Origin: G965197715 sp965247615
GTDB taxonomy: Bacteria > Chloroflexota > Dehalococcoidia > Lucifugimonadales > UBA1127
Length of the DNA: 64,000 nucleotides
Direction: 5' to 3'
NCBI GenBank assembly: GCA_965247615.1
Contig: OZ252022.1
Coordinates: forward strand, 2,981,572 to 3,045,571
Both the position numbers and the translations under genes were made by a program. The notes beneath the pieces are model-generated. The model did not search any database and had not been told where the DNA came from. It saw only the letters and a list, made by a program, of their open reading frames with translations. This document shows, in pieces, positions 17,152 to 24,007 of this stretch. Numbering within the stretch: position 1 is the stretch's first letter; each line of letters starts with the position of its first letter.

Positions 17152-17343
17152 CCCGGGGCGCAGGCCGAACTATCGCTGACATCAGGCCCCGGGGCCTCCG
17201 TCGTTCTCCGTCAAGAGACTCTTGCATAACCGTCATTCCCGCGAAGGCGGGAATCCAGGGTGGCGGCGCGGCGGGGGGCATCACCCACCCCCGTAGCGGC
17301 CCCGCAACCCTCACCTGCATGGCCGTCGTGCCAGCGACCTCGC
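17152..17343. other. Intergenic repeat stretch
   Basis: This stretch holds an AGAGACTCTTGCATAACCG leader followed by the palindromic repeat (17232-17258) and GC-rich filler, ending just before the promoter of the next gene. No coding signal is seen. Confidence 0.6.
17232..17258. repeat. Interspersed palindromic repeat (type A)
   Basis: GTCATTCCCGCG followed by AAGGCGGGAATCCAG forms a hairpin with arms ATTCCCGC/GCGGGAAT. The same unit recurs at 20863, 38962, 44335, 46869 and 63449. Confidence 0.85.
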
Positions 17344-17344
17344 T

Positions 17345-17372
17345 TTGACGCCGTAACGCTAGGGGCTATAAT
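17345..17372 (+). promoter_or_regulatory. Sigma-70-type promoter of the FAH-family gene
   Basis: TTGACG (17345-17350) and a perfect TATAAT (17367-17372) are separated by 16 nt. Predicted transcription starts near 17379, about 45 nt before the ATG at 17424. Confidence 0.75.
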
Positions 17373-17423
17373 TGGCCCGTTCTGCGCCGCCGCAGGCCAG
17401 TCAGACCCATGAAGGGAGCACGC

Positions 17424-18329
17424 ATGAAGATCCTTCGCTTCAACGACGACCGTATCGGGATCATCCGGGACGAGAGCAGGGTTGTGGACGTCAGCGAGGC
17501 CATCGACCACCGGGTGGAGAAGGGCCCGGAGCAGGTCATCGAGGAAGTCATCGAGCAGTTCGATGCCTATCGGCCCAGGTTCGAGGAGATAGCCGCCCGT
17601 TCCCAGGGGGAGCCCGTGGACAGCGTCAAGCTGCTGGTTCCCGTCCCGCGGCCCAGCAAGTGCCTGGCCGCCTTCGCCAACTACCTCGACACACCGGATA
17701 GGAAGAAGGAAGACGTCATTGTGGAGTTCTTCTACAAGGCGCCGGACCTTCTGGGGCCCGAGGGCACCGTGGAGCTGCCCGACCTGCCGGTGATGGTCTA
17801 TCAGCCCGAGGCGGAGATTGCCTTCGTCATGGGCAAGCACACGCAGAACGTCGACGAGGCGGAGGCTCTGGACTACGTCTTCGGGTACGTGCCCTTCGTC
17901 GACATCTCGGCCCGCGGAATGACCCGGCGCACCCAGTTCCTCCCCAAGGGGCAGGACACCTTTGGCCCGTGCGGGCCCTGGATCACCACCAAGGACGAGG
18001 TGCCGGACCCCCACGACCTCCAGGTCAAGTCTTGGGTCAATGGCGAGGCGCGCCAAGACTACAGCACCAAGCACATGGCCCACCAGATCCCGGCGCAGGC
18101 GGCATGGCTGAGCAGGTTCATACACCTGCGTCCCGGAGACATCATCACCACGGGCACCTACCACGTTGGGCTGGGGCCCCTCAACGACGGCGACGTCCTG
18201 GAGATAGAGATCGAAAGGCTGGGGCGCGCACGGTACTTCGCCCGCAGCTCCGGCCCGCGCAAGGAGGTGGAGTTCCGCCCCGGCGTCACCCCCGTCCCCA
18301 AACCCCCGGAAGGCATGACCCGCGTGTAG
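17424..18329 (+). CDS. Fumarylacetoacetate hydrolase family protein
   Basis: The 301-residue protein starts MKILRFNDDRIGI, the usual N-terminal strand of FAH-family hydrolases/isomerases. The metal site is seen in YQPEAEIAFVMGK near residue 135 (ExE) and in FVDISARGM. Substrate-loop residues follow in RRTQFLPKGQDTFGPCGPWI. Typical activities are cleavage of acylpyruvates, oxaloacetate decarboxylation or 2-hydroxyhepta-dienedioate isomerisation. GAAGGGAGCACGC precedes the ATG. It may work with the two-domain VOC protein at 18545 in an aromatic ring-cleavage route, which is inferred from order only. Confidence 0.88.
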   Translation: MKILRFNDDRIGIIRDESRVVDVSEAIDHRVEKGPEQVIEEVIEQFDAYRPRFEEIAARSQGEPVDSVKLLVPVPRPSKCLAAFANYLDTPDRKKEDVIVEFFYKAPDLLGPEGTVELPDLPVMVYQPEAEIAFVMGKHTQNVDEAEALDYVFGYVPFVDISARGMTRRTQFLPKGQDTFGPCGPWITTKDEVPDPHDLQVKSWVNGEARQDYSTKHMAHQIPAQAAWLSRFIHLRPGDIITTGTYHVGLGPLNDGDVLEIEIERLGRARYFARSSGPRKEVEFRPGVTPVPKPPEGMTRV

Positions 18330-18544
18330 GAGACCTTTGCCTAACCGTCATTGCCATGAAAATAGGGGCAAGCGGCTTGCAGGGTGACTTTGTGCCGCAG
18401 GCGCGGGGCCCCACCCGCGCCCCCTAACCCGCCGTAGCGAACCCGCAACCCTCCCCCCACATGCCCGTCGCGGCAGCGACCTGCCCGGCACAGTTGCGGT
18501 ATCATGGAACTGAGCTTTGAGACCGATTGGGGAGAAGGCAAGCC
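18329..18544. other. Intergenic region with repeat fragments
   Basis: GGAGACCTTTGC (18329-18340), touching the FAH-family stop, is the same end sequence found in the MITE-like elements at 20777 and 38944. It is followed by CGTCATTGCCATGAAAATAGGGG and a type B unit at 18445-18481. No gene is seen. Confidence 0.6.
18445..18481. repeat. Interspersed repeat (type B)
   Basis: This is a diverged copy of the GCAACCCTCCCC...CCGTCGCGCCAGCGACC unit. The unit ends in a small hairpin, GTCGC-GCCA-GCGAC; here the loop differs slightly. Confidence 0.7.
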
Positions 18545-19786
18545 ATGGCAACGACACAGCAGCGCTTCGACGTCGGCGGGGTCCTCATGCCGCAGCCCTT
18601 CAAGATCCGCCGGCTGGGGCACTTCGGCTTCAACGTCTACAACATGCGGGAGTGCCTCACCTTCTACCGGGACCTGCTGGGCTTCAAGGTCTCGGACGAG
18701 GCGCGCATGGGGATGGACGACCCCAAGGTGCAGGAGATGCTGAAGGAGACGGGCGCGGATGGCCGGGGCTACTTCTTCCACTACGGCGCAGACCACCACG
18801 CCTTCGTGCTCTTTAGCTCCCGCGTACAGGACGCCCTCGGACGCACCCGACGCCGGGAGGACGTGGACATCAACCAGGTCACCTGGCAGGTCGGCTCCCT
18901 CGCCGAGGTGGTGAGAGGCTACCACTACTTCCAGGATGAGGAAGTCCCCGTGCAGCGTGTCGGCAGGGACATGCCGGGCAGCAACTGGCACGTGTACATT
19001 CTGGACCCCGACAGCCACGTCAACGAGCTCTACTACGGCATAGAGCAGGTCGGTTGGCTGGGTCGAAGCAAGCCCAGGGATATGCACTACCGCCGCTTCC
19101 GGGAGGAGCCCGAGCTGCCGCAGATGTCCGAGGAGGCAGAGGTGGACGAGGCCGCGGAGAAGGGCATCGACGTCTACTCCGGCTACCGGGGCGTGGAGAC
19201 GCTGCCCCCGGCCCACGACGTTGAGGGCGTCCTGCTGCCCCGGCCCTTCAAGATCACGCGCATTGGGCCCGTGGACCTGTTTGTCGACGACGTGGCGCAA
19301 TCGACGGCCTTCTACACGGAGCGCCTGGGATTCGTCCTGACCGAGGAGGTCAGCTACAAGGGCAGCCGCGTCGCCTTCCTGCGAAACGGCACGGAGCACC
19401 ATAGCCTGGGGCTCTTCCCCAAGTCGCTGCGAGAAGAGCTGGGCTGCAGCGACGCCAGCACGTGCATGTCCTTCGGCATAGAGGTGGGGAGCTACCAGCA
19501 GCTCCGCAACGGCGTGGCGTTCCTGAAGGAGCACGGCGTCGAGTTCCGCGAGATACCCGCGGAGCTGCACCCCGGCATCGACTATTCCGCCTACGCCATC
19601 GACCCCGAGGGTCACGCAATCCAGATCTACTACTACATGGAGCAGATTGGCTGGGACGGCAGGCCCCGGCCGCCGGAGCTTCGCCGGCAAGGCGCGCCGG
19701 GCTCTGACTCGGCGGCGTGGCCCGAGGCCCTCGAGCCGCTGTCCGACACCTACGCCGACCAGACGTTCCAGGGGCCTCTCGGCTAG
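18545..19786 (+). CDS. Two-domain VOC-family protein (extradiol-dioxygenase-like)
   Basis: The 413-residue protein holds two vicinal-oxygen-chelate repeats. The first begins IRRLGHFGFNVYNMRECLTFYR near residue 20, with HHAFVLF and HVNELYYGIEQVG later. The second begins IGPVDLFVDDVAQSTAFYTERLG near 240 and ends GHAIQIYYYMEQIGW. The HHAFV, HHSLGLF and GHAIQIYYYMEQ lines are those that carry the His/His/Glu iron ligands in catechol 2,3-dioxygenases. The length is larger than the usual 300 residues because of a linker. AGAAGGCAAGCC precedes the ATG. Ring-cleavage activity is inference. Confidence 0.82.
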   Translation: MATTQQRFDVGGVLMPQPFKIRRLGHFGFNVYNMRECLTFYRDLLGFKVSDEARMGMDDPKVQEMLKETGADGRGYFFHYGADHHAFVLFSSRVQDALGRTRRREDVDINQVTWQVGSLAEVVRGYHYFQDEEVPVQRVGRDMPGSNWHVYILDPDSHVNELYYGIEQVGWLGRSKPRDMHYRRFREEPELPQMSEEAEVDEAAEKGIDVYSGYRGVETLPPAHDVEGVLLPRPFKITRIGPVDLFVDDVAQSTAFYTERLGFVLTEEVSYKGSRVAFLRNGTEHHSLGLFPKSLREELGCSDASTCMSFGIEVGSYQQLRNGVAFLKEHGVEFREIPAELHPGIDYSAYAIDPEGHAIQIYYYMEQIGWDGRPRPPELRRQGAPGSDSAAWPEALEPLSDTYADQTFQGPLG

Positions 19787-19888
19787 GCGGCGGCAGAGAC
19801 CTGCAGGCGGCGGGGCGCGTCCCGGCGGCAGAGTAGCCTCGGTCATGCGTGTGCGCGCAATTTCACCAACGGAAAACGAGGAGGAGCT

Positions 19889-20695
19889 ATGGCGGGCTTT
19901 GATCTGACGGGCCGGGTGGCAATCGTGAGCGGCGGGTCCCAGGGCCTGGGCAAGGGCATCGCCCTGGAGCTGGGCAGGGCCGGCGCCGACGTCGTCGTGG
20001 TGGCGCGGCTGCCCGAGCCCGTCGCAGACCGCGGCCAGAGCCGCCCGCACGAGCCCGTGGAACCCGTCGTCGCGGAGATCGAGGCGATGGGGCGCCGCAG
20101 CCTGGGCGTCACGGCGGACGTGCGCAGTGCAGACCAGGTGGCGTCCATGGTCCAGCAGGCAATGGACGCCTTCGGGCAGGTCGACGTGCTCGTGAACAAC
20201 GCGGGGGGCAGCTGGGGCGAGGGCTTCAACGTGGGCAACCTGCTGGACATCACGGAGCACGATCTGGACGAGACCTTCCGCCTCAACGTGATGAGCGCCT
20301 TCTTGTGCAGCCGCGCGGTTGCGCCAATCATGAAGCGGCAGGGCAGAGGGTCCATCGTCAACGTGGCGTCCGTGGCGGGGCGCACGCCCTCCGCGGGCAG
20401 GGGCGCCTATGGACTCTCCAAGGCCGCCGTCATCAACCTGACACAGACAATGGCACAAGAGTGGGCCCCGGAGGTACGGGTGAACGTCCTGGTCCCCGGC
20501 TCCATCTTCACCCCCCATCGCCCCACCTCCAGCGGCTCCTCGGCGCGGCCGGACGAGCAACCCAACATCGCGCTGGGCCGCCTCGGCCTGGCCGAGGAGT
20601 ACGCGAACGCTGTCCTCTTCCTGGCGTCGGATGCCGGGGGGTACACGACGGGCGCCGCGCTCGAGGTCCACGGCGGCCGCAAGGCCCCGGTGTGA
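19889..20695 (+). CDS. SDR-family oxidoreductase
   Basis: The 268-residue protein is a classical SDR: GGSQGLGKGIA for cofactor binding, NNAGGSWGE, Ser at NVASVAGR and YGLSK as the catalytic YxxxK. It has an unusual segment after the second beta-strand, LPEPVADRGQSRPHEPVEP, that is not in typical SDRs but is shared with the paralogue at 36036. GAGGAGCT lies 4 nt before the ATG. The alcohol/ketone substrate is unknown. It follows the VOC gene by about 100 nt. Confidence 0.88.
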   Translation: MAGFDLTGRVAIVSGGSQGLGKGIALELGRAGADVVVVARLPEPVADRGQSRPHEPVEPVVAEIEAMGRRSLGVTADVRSADQVASMVQQAMDAFGQVDVLVNNAGGSWGEGFNVGNLLDITEHDLDETFRLNVMSAFLCSRAVAPIMKRQGRGSIVNVASVAGRTPSAGRGAYGLSKAAVINLTQTMAQEWAPEVRVNVLVPGSIFTPHRPTSSGSSARPDEQPNIALGRLGLAEEYANAVLFLASDAGGYTTGAALEVHGGRKAPV

Positions 20696-20825
20696 GCCCC
20701 CCGCGCCGTCGGTGGTGGGCCGCCCGCTCACCCTGAGCCACTCGAAGGGCGGGGCCGGGAGCGTTCACGAGAAGACGGAGACCTTTGCACAACCGTCCTC
20801 CCCACGCCACCCCCGTGACGACCCC

Positions 20826-20862
20826 GCAACCCTCCCCCCACAAAGCCGTCGCGCAGCGACCC
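20826..20862. repeat. Interspersed repeat (type B)
   Basis: This is a copy of the GCAACCCTCCCC / GCCGTCGCG / AGCGACC unit, directly followed by a type A palindrome. Confidence 0.8.
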
Positions 20863-20890
20863 GTCATTCCCGCGAAAGCGGGAATCCAGG
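20863..20890. repeat. Interspersed palindromic repeat (type A)
   Basis: GTCATTCCCGCGAAAGCGGG and the following AATCCAGG form the standard hairpin. It lies inside the MITE-like element. Confidence 0.85.
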
Positions 20891-21025
20891 GGAGGGGCCG
20901 CGGGTTGGCGGGAGTTGCTTCATTTTCACAACCTCGCCCTCCACAGTGAGTAACGCAAAGGTCTCCAGACGCGGCAACAGTCGCGCATGGTCGCGATCGA
21001 ACAGAATGGAAAGGAAGCGTGCTTG

Positions 21026-21916
21026 ATGGTTCAGAGGATGCAGCTTGGCCATACGGGAATGGAGGTCACCCAGCTTGGGTTCGGGGCGATGGAGCTTCGG
21101 CAACTTGCCGAGGACGGGGGACGGCTCCCCAATGAGGAGCAGGCCGGCAGGGTGCTCAACGCCGTCCTCGACGGCGGAGTGAACTTTGTCGACACCTCCT
21201 GGTGCTACGGACGCAGCGAGGAGTTCATTGGGCGGTACATCAGCCACCGCCGCGACGAGTACTTCCTCGCCACCAAGTGCGGCCACTACTGGCGCGGCGA
21301 CTCCGAGCGCTCCGGGTACTCGCGGGAAGGGATCATGAACTGCATCAACGAGAGCCTGACGCGCCTGCACACCGATCACGTGGTCCTGCTGCAGCTGCAC
21401 AACCCCAGGCCCGACGAGGTCCGGCGCCAGGACAGCGTCGCCGTCCTTCAGGAGCTGAAGGCCCAGGGCAAGATCCGCGCCATGGGCGTTTCAACGTCGC
21501 TGCCCCACGTCGACGAGTTCCTGGAGATGGGCGTCTTCGAGACGTTCCAGATCCCCTACTCGGCGCTGGAGCCCGAGCACGACGAGGTGCTGAGGCGGGT
21601 GGCCGAGGCGGGCGCGGGCGTCATCATCCGCGGCGGTGTGGCCAAGGGCTCGCCGGTGGCGGAAGCCGGCGACAGCCGCACCTTCGCACGGACGAGGCCC
21701 CGGTGGGACAAGTCCCAGCTGGGCGCGTTGGCCCCGGACATCGACCCCATGGAGCTGATTCTGCGCTTCACGCTGAGCCACCCTGCGGCGAACACCGTCA
21801 TCGTCGGCACGCAGAGCCTGGAGCACATGGCGACCAACATGGAGGCCGCCGCCAAGGGGCCCCTCGACCCGGCGCTGGTGGAGGAGATACGGAGCCGCAC
21901 CGCAGCCCTCGACTGA
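21026..21916 (+). CDS. Aldo/keto reductase
   Basis: The 296-residue TIM-barrel enzyme starts MVQRMQLGHTGMEVTQLGFG. The catalytic line GVNFVDTSWCYG carries Asp and Tyr near residue 57, and the Lys lies in FLATKCGHY with the following His. The NADP-binding end is IVGTQSLEHMATN. The start at 21026 is used because GGAAAGG lies upstream and the family N-terminus aligns; a longer reading starting at 20987 is less likely. The role is reduction of an aldehyde or ketone. It stands alone after the MITE-like element. Confidence 0.88.
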   Translation: MVQRMQLGHTGMEVTQLGFGAMELRQLAEDGGRLPNEEQAGRVLNAVLDGGVNFVDTSWCYGRSEEFIGRYISHRRDEYFLATKCGHYWRGDSERSGYSREGIMNCINESLTRLHTDHVVLLQLHNPRPDEVRRQDSVAVLQELKAQGKIRAMGVSTSLPHVDEFLEMGVFETFQIPYSALEPEHDEVLRRVAEAGAGVIIRGGVAKGSPVAEAGDSRTFARTRPRWDKSQLGALAPDIDPMELILRFTLSHPAANTVIVGTQSLEHMATNMEAAAKGPLDPALVEEIRSRTAALD

Positions 21917-22014
21917 ATCGCCGGGGGCTTGCGCGCGCCCCCGCTCCGATGGTTGCCGTCGAAGGTCGTCGCGCCAGCGACCGTCCTTCCCGCACCCACC
22001 CCCGTGGCGACCCC

Positions 22015-22050
22015 CCAACCCTCCCCTACAAGGCCGTCGCGCCAGCGACC
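22015..22050. repeat. Interspersed repeat (type B)
   Basis: A full copy, CCAACCCTCCCCTACAAGGC onward, ending GCGCCAGCGACC. A partial copy precedes it at 21965-21982. Confidence 0.8.
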
Positions 22051-22051
22051 G

Positions 22052-22900
22052 CTAGCGACCGCCCGGCCGCCACGTGACCAGGCCCGGGCGCGTGGGCCCG
22101 GCCCCCCGGATGCCCACGCCGTCCCCCGTCTCCACCAGCAGCTGGTCCATCGCCTCCTCCAGCAGCCGCTCCTTCGGGCTGCCGGGGTCCAGGAAGAGGC
22201 GGAAGAGCAGCTGTCGCCGTGCGGCCTCTCGGCTTTCGTAGCCGTTGGGGGGCCTGGCCGGCAGCATCTCCAGGTCGGGGTAGACGTCCATCTCCCACAG
22301 GACCTGCATCAGCTCCAGCAGGCCCGGCGGACGCAGCCGCTCCTCGCCGTGCACCAGCCTCCAGAAGGGGTAGGTCTGCGCCTGCGGGTGCTCCGCGTGC
22401 AGCACAATGATCACCCGCTCCCGGCTGTGCGCCTCCAGCTTACGGATGAAGCCCACGACGTCGGGGACGGTGTAAAGCACGTTCACACACAGCGTCACGT
22501 CCGCTGGCGCGACGACTGCGTCCTCCCACTCGGACTGCACGATAGTGACGTTGGGGATCTGGTGCCGCGCCGCCTCCTCCGTGAGGATGGAGGCCATGCT
22601 GGGCGACGGCTCCACGGCGGCGACTCCCCCGCAGTGCAGCGCTAGGGGCAATGCCAGCCGACCGGCGCCGGCACCCACGTCTATGACCGTCTGGCGCGGC
22701 TCGATGAGCTCGCTCAGCCGCTTGAGGGACGGCTCCATGGGCCGCCGCGGGTCCTCGCGGAAGCGGTCCGCCACCGCGGCCCAGTGGTCCGCGGGCGGCT
22801 GACCGGACTCCCGGGCGCCCTCGGACTGAGCGTGCTCCCCCTCTACCATGTCGCGCCACCGTTGGCCGGCGGAAGGGGCTGTCCGCGATGGGCTCGTCAT
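22052..22900 (-). CDS. Class I SAM-dependent methyltransferase
   Basis: The 282-residue protein has motif I VIDVGAGAGRLALPLA near residue 75, acidic VEPSPSM after strand 2, and VTLCVNVLYTVPD at strand 4. The C-terminal part (LLFRLFLDPGSPKERLLEEA) is variable. GGAGAGGTCGAGC precedes the ATG. It is the last gene of the reverse-strand series that begins with the zinc-ribbon protein at 27190. The methyl acceptor is unknown. Confidence 0.85.
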   Translation of the reverse strand: MTSPSRTAPSAGQRWRDMVEGEHAQSEGARESGQPPADHWAAVADRFREDPRRPMEPSLKRLSELIEPRQTVIDVGAGAGRLALPLALHCGGVAAVEPSPSMASILTEEAARHQIPNVTIVQSEWEDAVVAPADVTLCVNVLYTVPDVVGFIRKLEAHSRERVIIVLHAEHPQAQTYPFWRLVHGEERLRPPGLLELMQVLWEMDVYPDLEMLPARPPNGYESREAARRQLLFRLFLDPGSPKERLLEEAMDQLLVETGDGVGIRGAGPTRPGLVTWRPGGR

Positions 22901-22927
22901 GCTCGACCTCTCCGGAGCAGGGTGCGG

Positions 22928-23620
22928 TCATTGTACCAGGCCAAGCACCTCGCTTAGCGCCGAGATGCTGGAACCTGACCAGTCCCGCGCGTCGTCATGG
23001 CGTCCATCGTTCAGGTCCACGGCCGGCGCGTGGACAAGCACGGCGTCCATGCCCGCGCGGGACGCGCCCGTCAGCTCGCCGTCGCCCCCGTCTCCCACGT
23101 AGAGACAGTCCTCGGGCAATACTGCGAGCAGCTCGCACGCGACGCGGTAGATGCGAGGGTCGGGCTTCCGCAGACCCGCCGAGAACGAGAAGACGGGCGC
23201 GTCCACCAGCGGCGCAAGAGGCGTCCCCCGCCAGATGAGCGGGATCAGGGAGCCGCAGTTGCTGATCAGTCCAATCGTGCGTCCCGTCGCTTTCAGCCGC
23301 GCCAGCGTATCCACCGCGCCCGGCAGCGGGATGAAGTTGCGGCGAGTGAACTCAAGCCGCGAATCGGCGGCTGCTTTGATCCTGGCGGCGTCAACCCGCC
23401 CTCCCGCACTTCGCACGATGTGCTCCAGGTTGTCTTCCATCGTGGCGAAGCCCCCCGTCTCGCGCCGCGGGAATGTCTCGCTCCACCCGCGCATGAACTC
23501 CTGCTCCGGTACGCCCAGGAGGGCCGCCGTCTCCGAGAGCTCCCGCCTTGCCTCCTCGGAGCGGAAGGGGTTGTCTATCAGCGTGTCGTACAGATCGAAT
23601 ACGGCGGCCTTGTGCTTCAT
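22928..23620 (-). CDS. HAD-family hydrolase
   Basis: The 230-residue protein has HAD motif I VFDLYDTLID (nucleophile Asp near residue 9), motif II GLISNCGS near 118, Lys in GLRKPDPRIY near 151 and motif IV VGDGGDGELTGA near 176. It has a helical cap of the phosphoglycolate phosphatase/haloacid dehalogenase type. Phosphatase activity on a small metabolite is most likely. It lies 30 nt after the cupin gene in the same unit. Confidence 0.88.
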   Translation of the reverse strand: MKHKAAVFDLYDTLIDNPFRSEEARRELSETAALLGVPEQEFMRGWSETFPRRETGGFATMEDNLEHIVRSAGGRVDAARIKAAADSRLEFTRRNFIPLPGAVDTLARLKATGRTIGLISNCGSLIPLIWRGTPLAPLVDAPVFSFSAGLRKPDPRIYRVACELLAVLPEDCLYVGDGGDGELTGASRAGMDAVLVHAPAVDLNDGRHDDARDWSGSSISALSEVLGLVQ

Positions 23621-23650
23621 CTGCTGTCAACCTCTCGTTGTCGCGTCTCG

Positions 23651-24007
23651 CTACGCCCCCCGCTCCACAAAGACCTCCGAATCCAGATCGAAGCCGGGCG
23701 TATGGACGAGAATGAGCCTCGTGACGTTGGGAGTCCTGTTTTCGTACCCAAAGCGCTCGCCCTGGCGAACAAGGCAGAAGTCCCCCGCGGCCAGGTTGCG
23801 CTCCTCTCTGTCGAGCGTGAAACGCAGACTGCCGGCCAGGACGTAGTAGTACTTGTCGGAGCGTTGCGAGTAGGCTTCACGGTGCCGGCCACCGGGTGGC
23901 ACCTCTATCACAGCAAAGGAAGAGCTGGCGTCAATCCCCGCCGTGTAGTCTCGAATCTCGAGTCCATCGAATTCGATGGGCTCGATGCTGTCTCCTGGAA
24001 CGATCAC
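23651..24007 (-). CDS. Small cupin protein, translationally coupled to the helicase
   Basis: The 118-residue protein is a single cupin: IEVPPGGRHREAYSQRSDKYYYVLAGS carries the first motif and RQGERFGYENRT the second. Its GTG start (24007-24005) overlaps the helicase stop TGA (24006-24004) as GTGA, so the two are probably translated together. Longer readings in frame overlap the helicase and are rejected. A sensor or small oxygenase role is possible. Why it is coupled to a DNA helicase is unclear. Confidence 0.75.
   Translation of the reverse strand: MIVPGDSIEPIEFDGLEIRDYTAGIDASSSFAVIEVPPGGRHREAYSQRSDKYYYVLAGSLRFTLDREERNLAAGDFCLVRQGERFGYENRTPNVTRLILVHTPGFDLDSEVFVERGA

Larger units (their letters stand above)
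20777..20966. mobile_element. MITE-like element, 190 bp
   Basis: The element is bounded by the 12-nt perfect inverted repeats GGAGACCTTTGC (20777-20788) and GCAAAGGTCTCC (20955-20966). Inside are a type B unit, a type A palindrome and a conserved tail (GGGGAGGGGCCGCGGGTTGG onward). A second copy with similar ends lies at 38944-39065. There is no coding capacity, so movement would need an enzyme encoded elsewhere. Confidence 0.6.

Noticed and set aside
17232..17258. Type A hairpins as transcription terminators
   Set aside because: They have no T-run and occur far from gene ends as well as inside composite elements.
18341..20731. 796-codon reverse frame opposite the VOC and SDR genes
   Set aside because: High-GC shadow frame. 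The plus strand carries full VOC and SDR domains.
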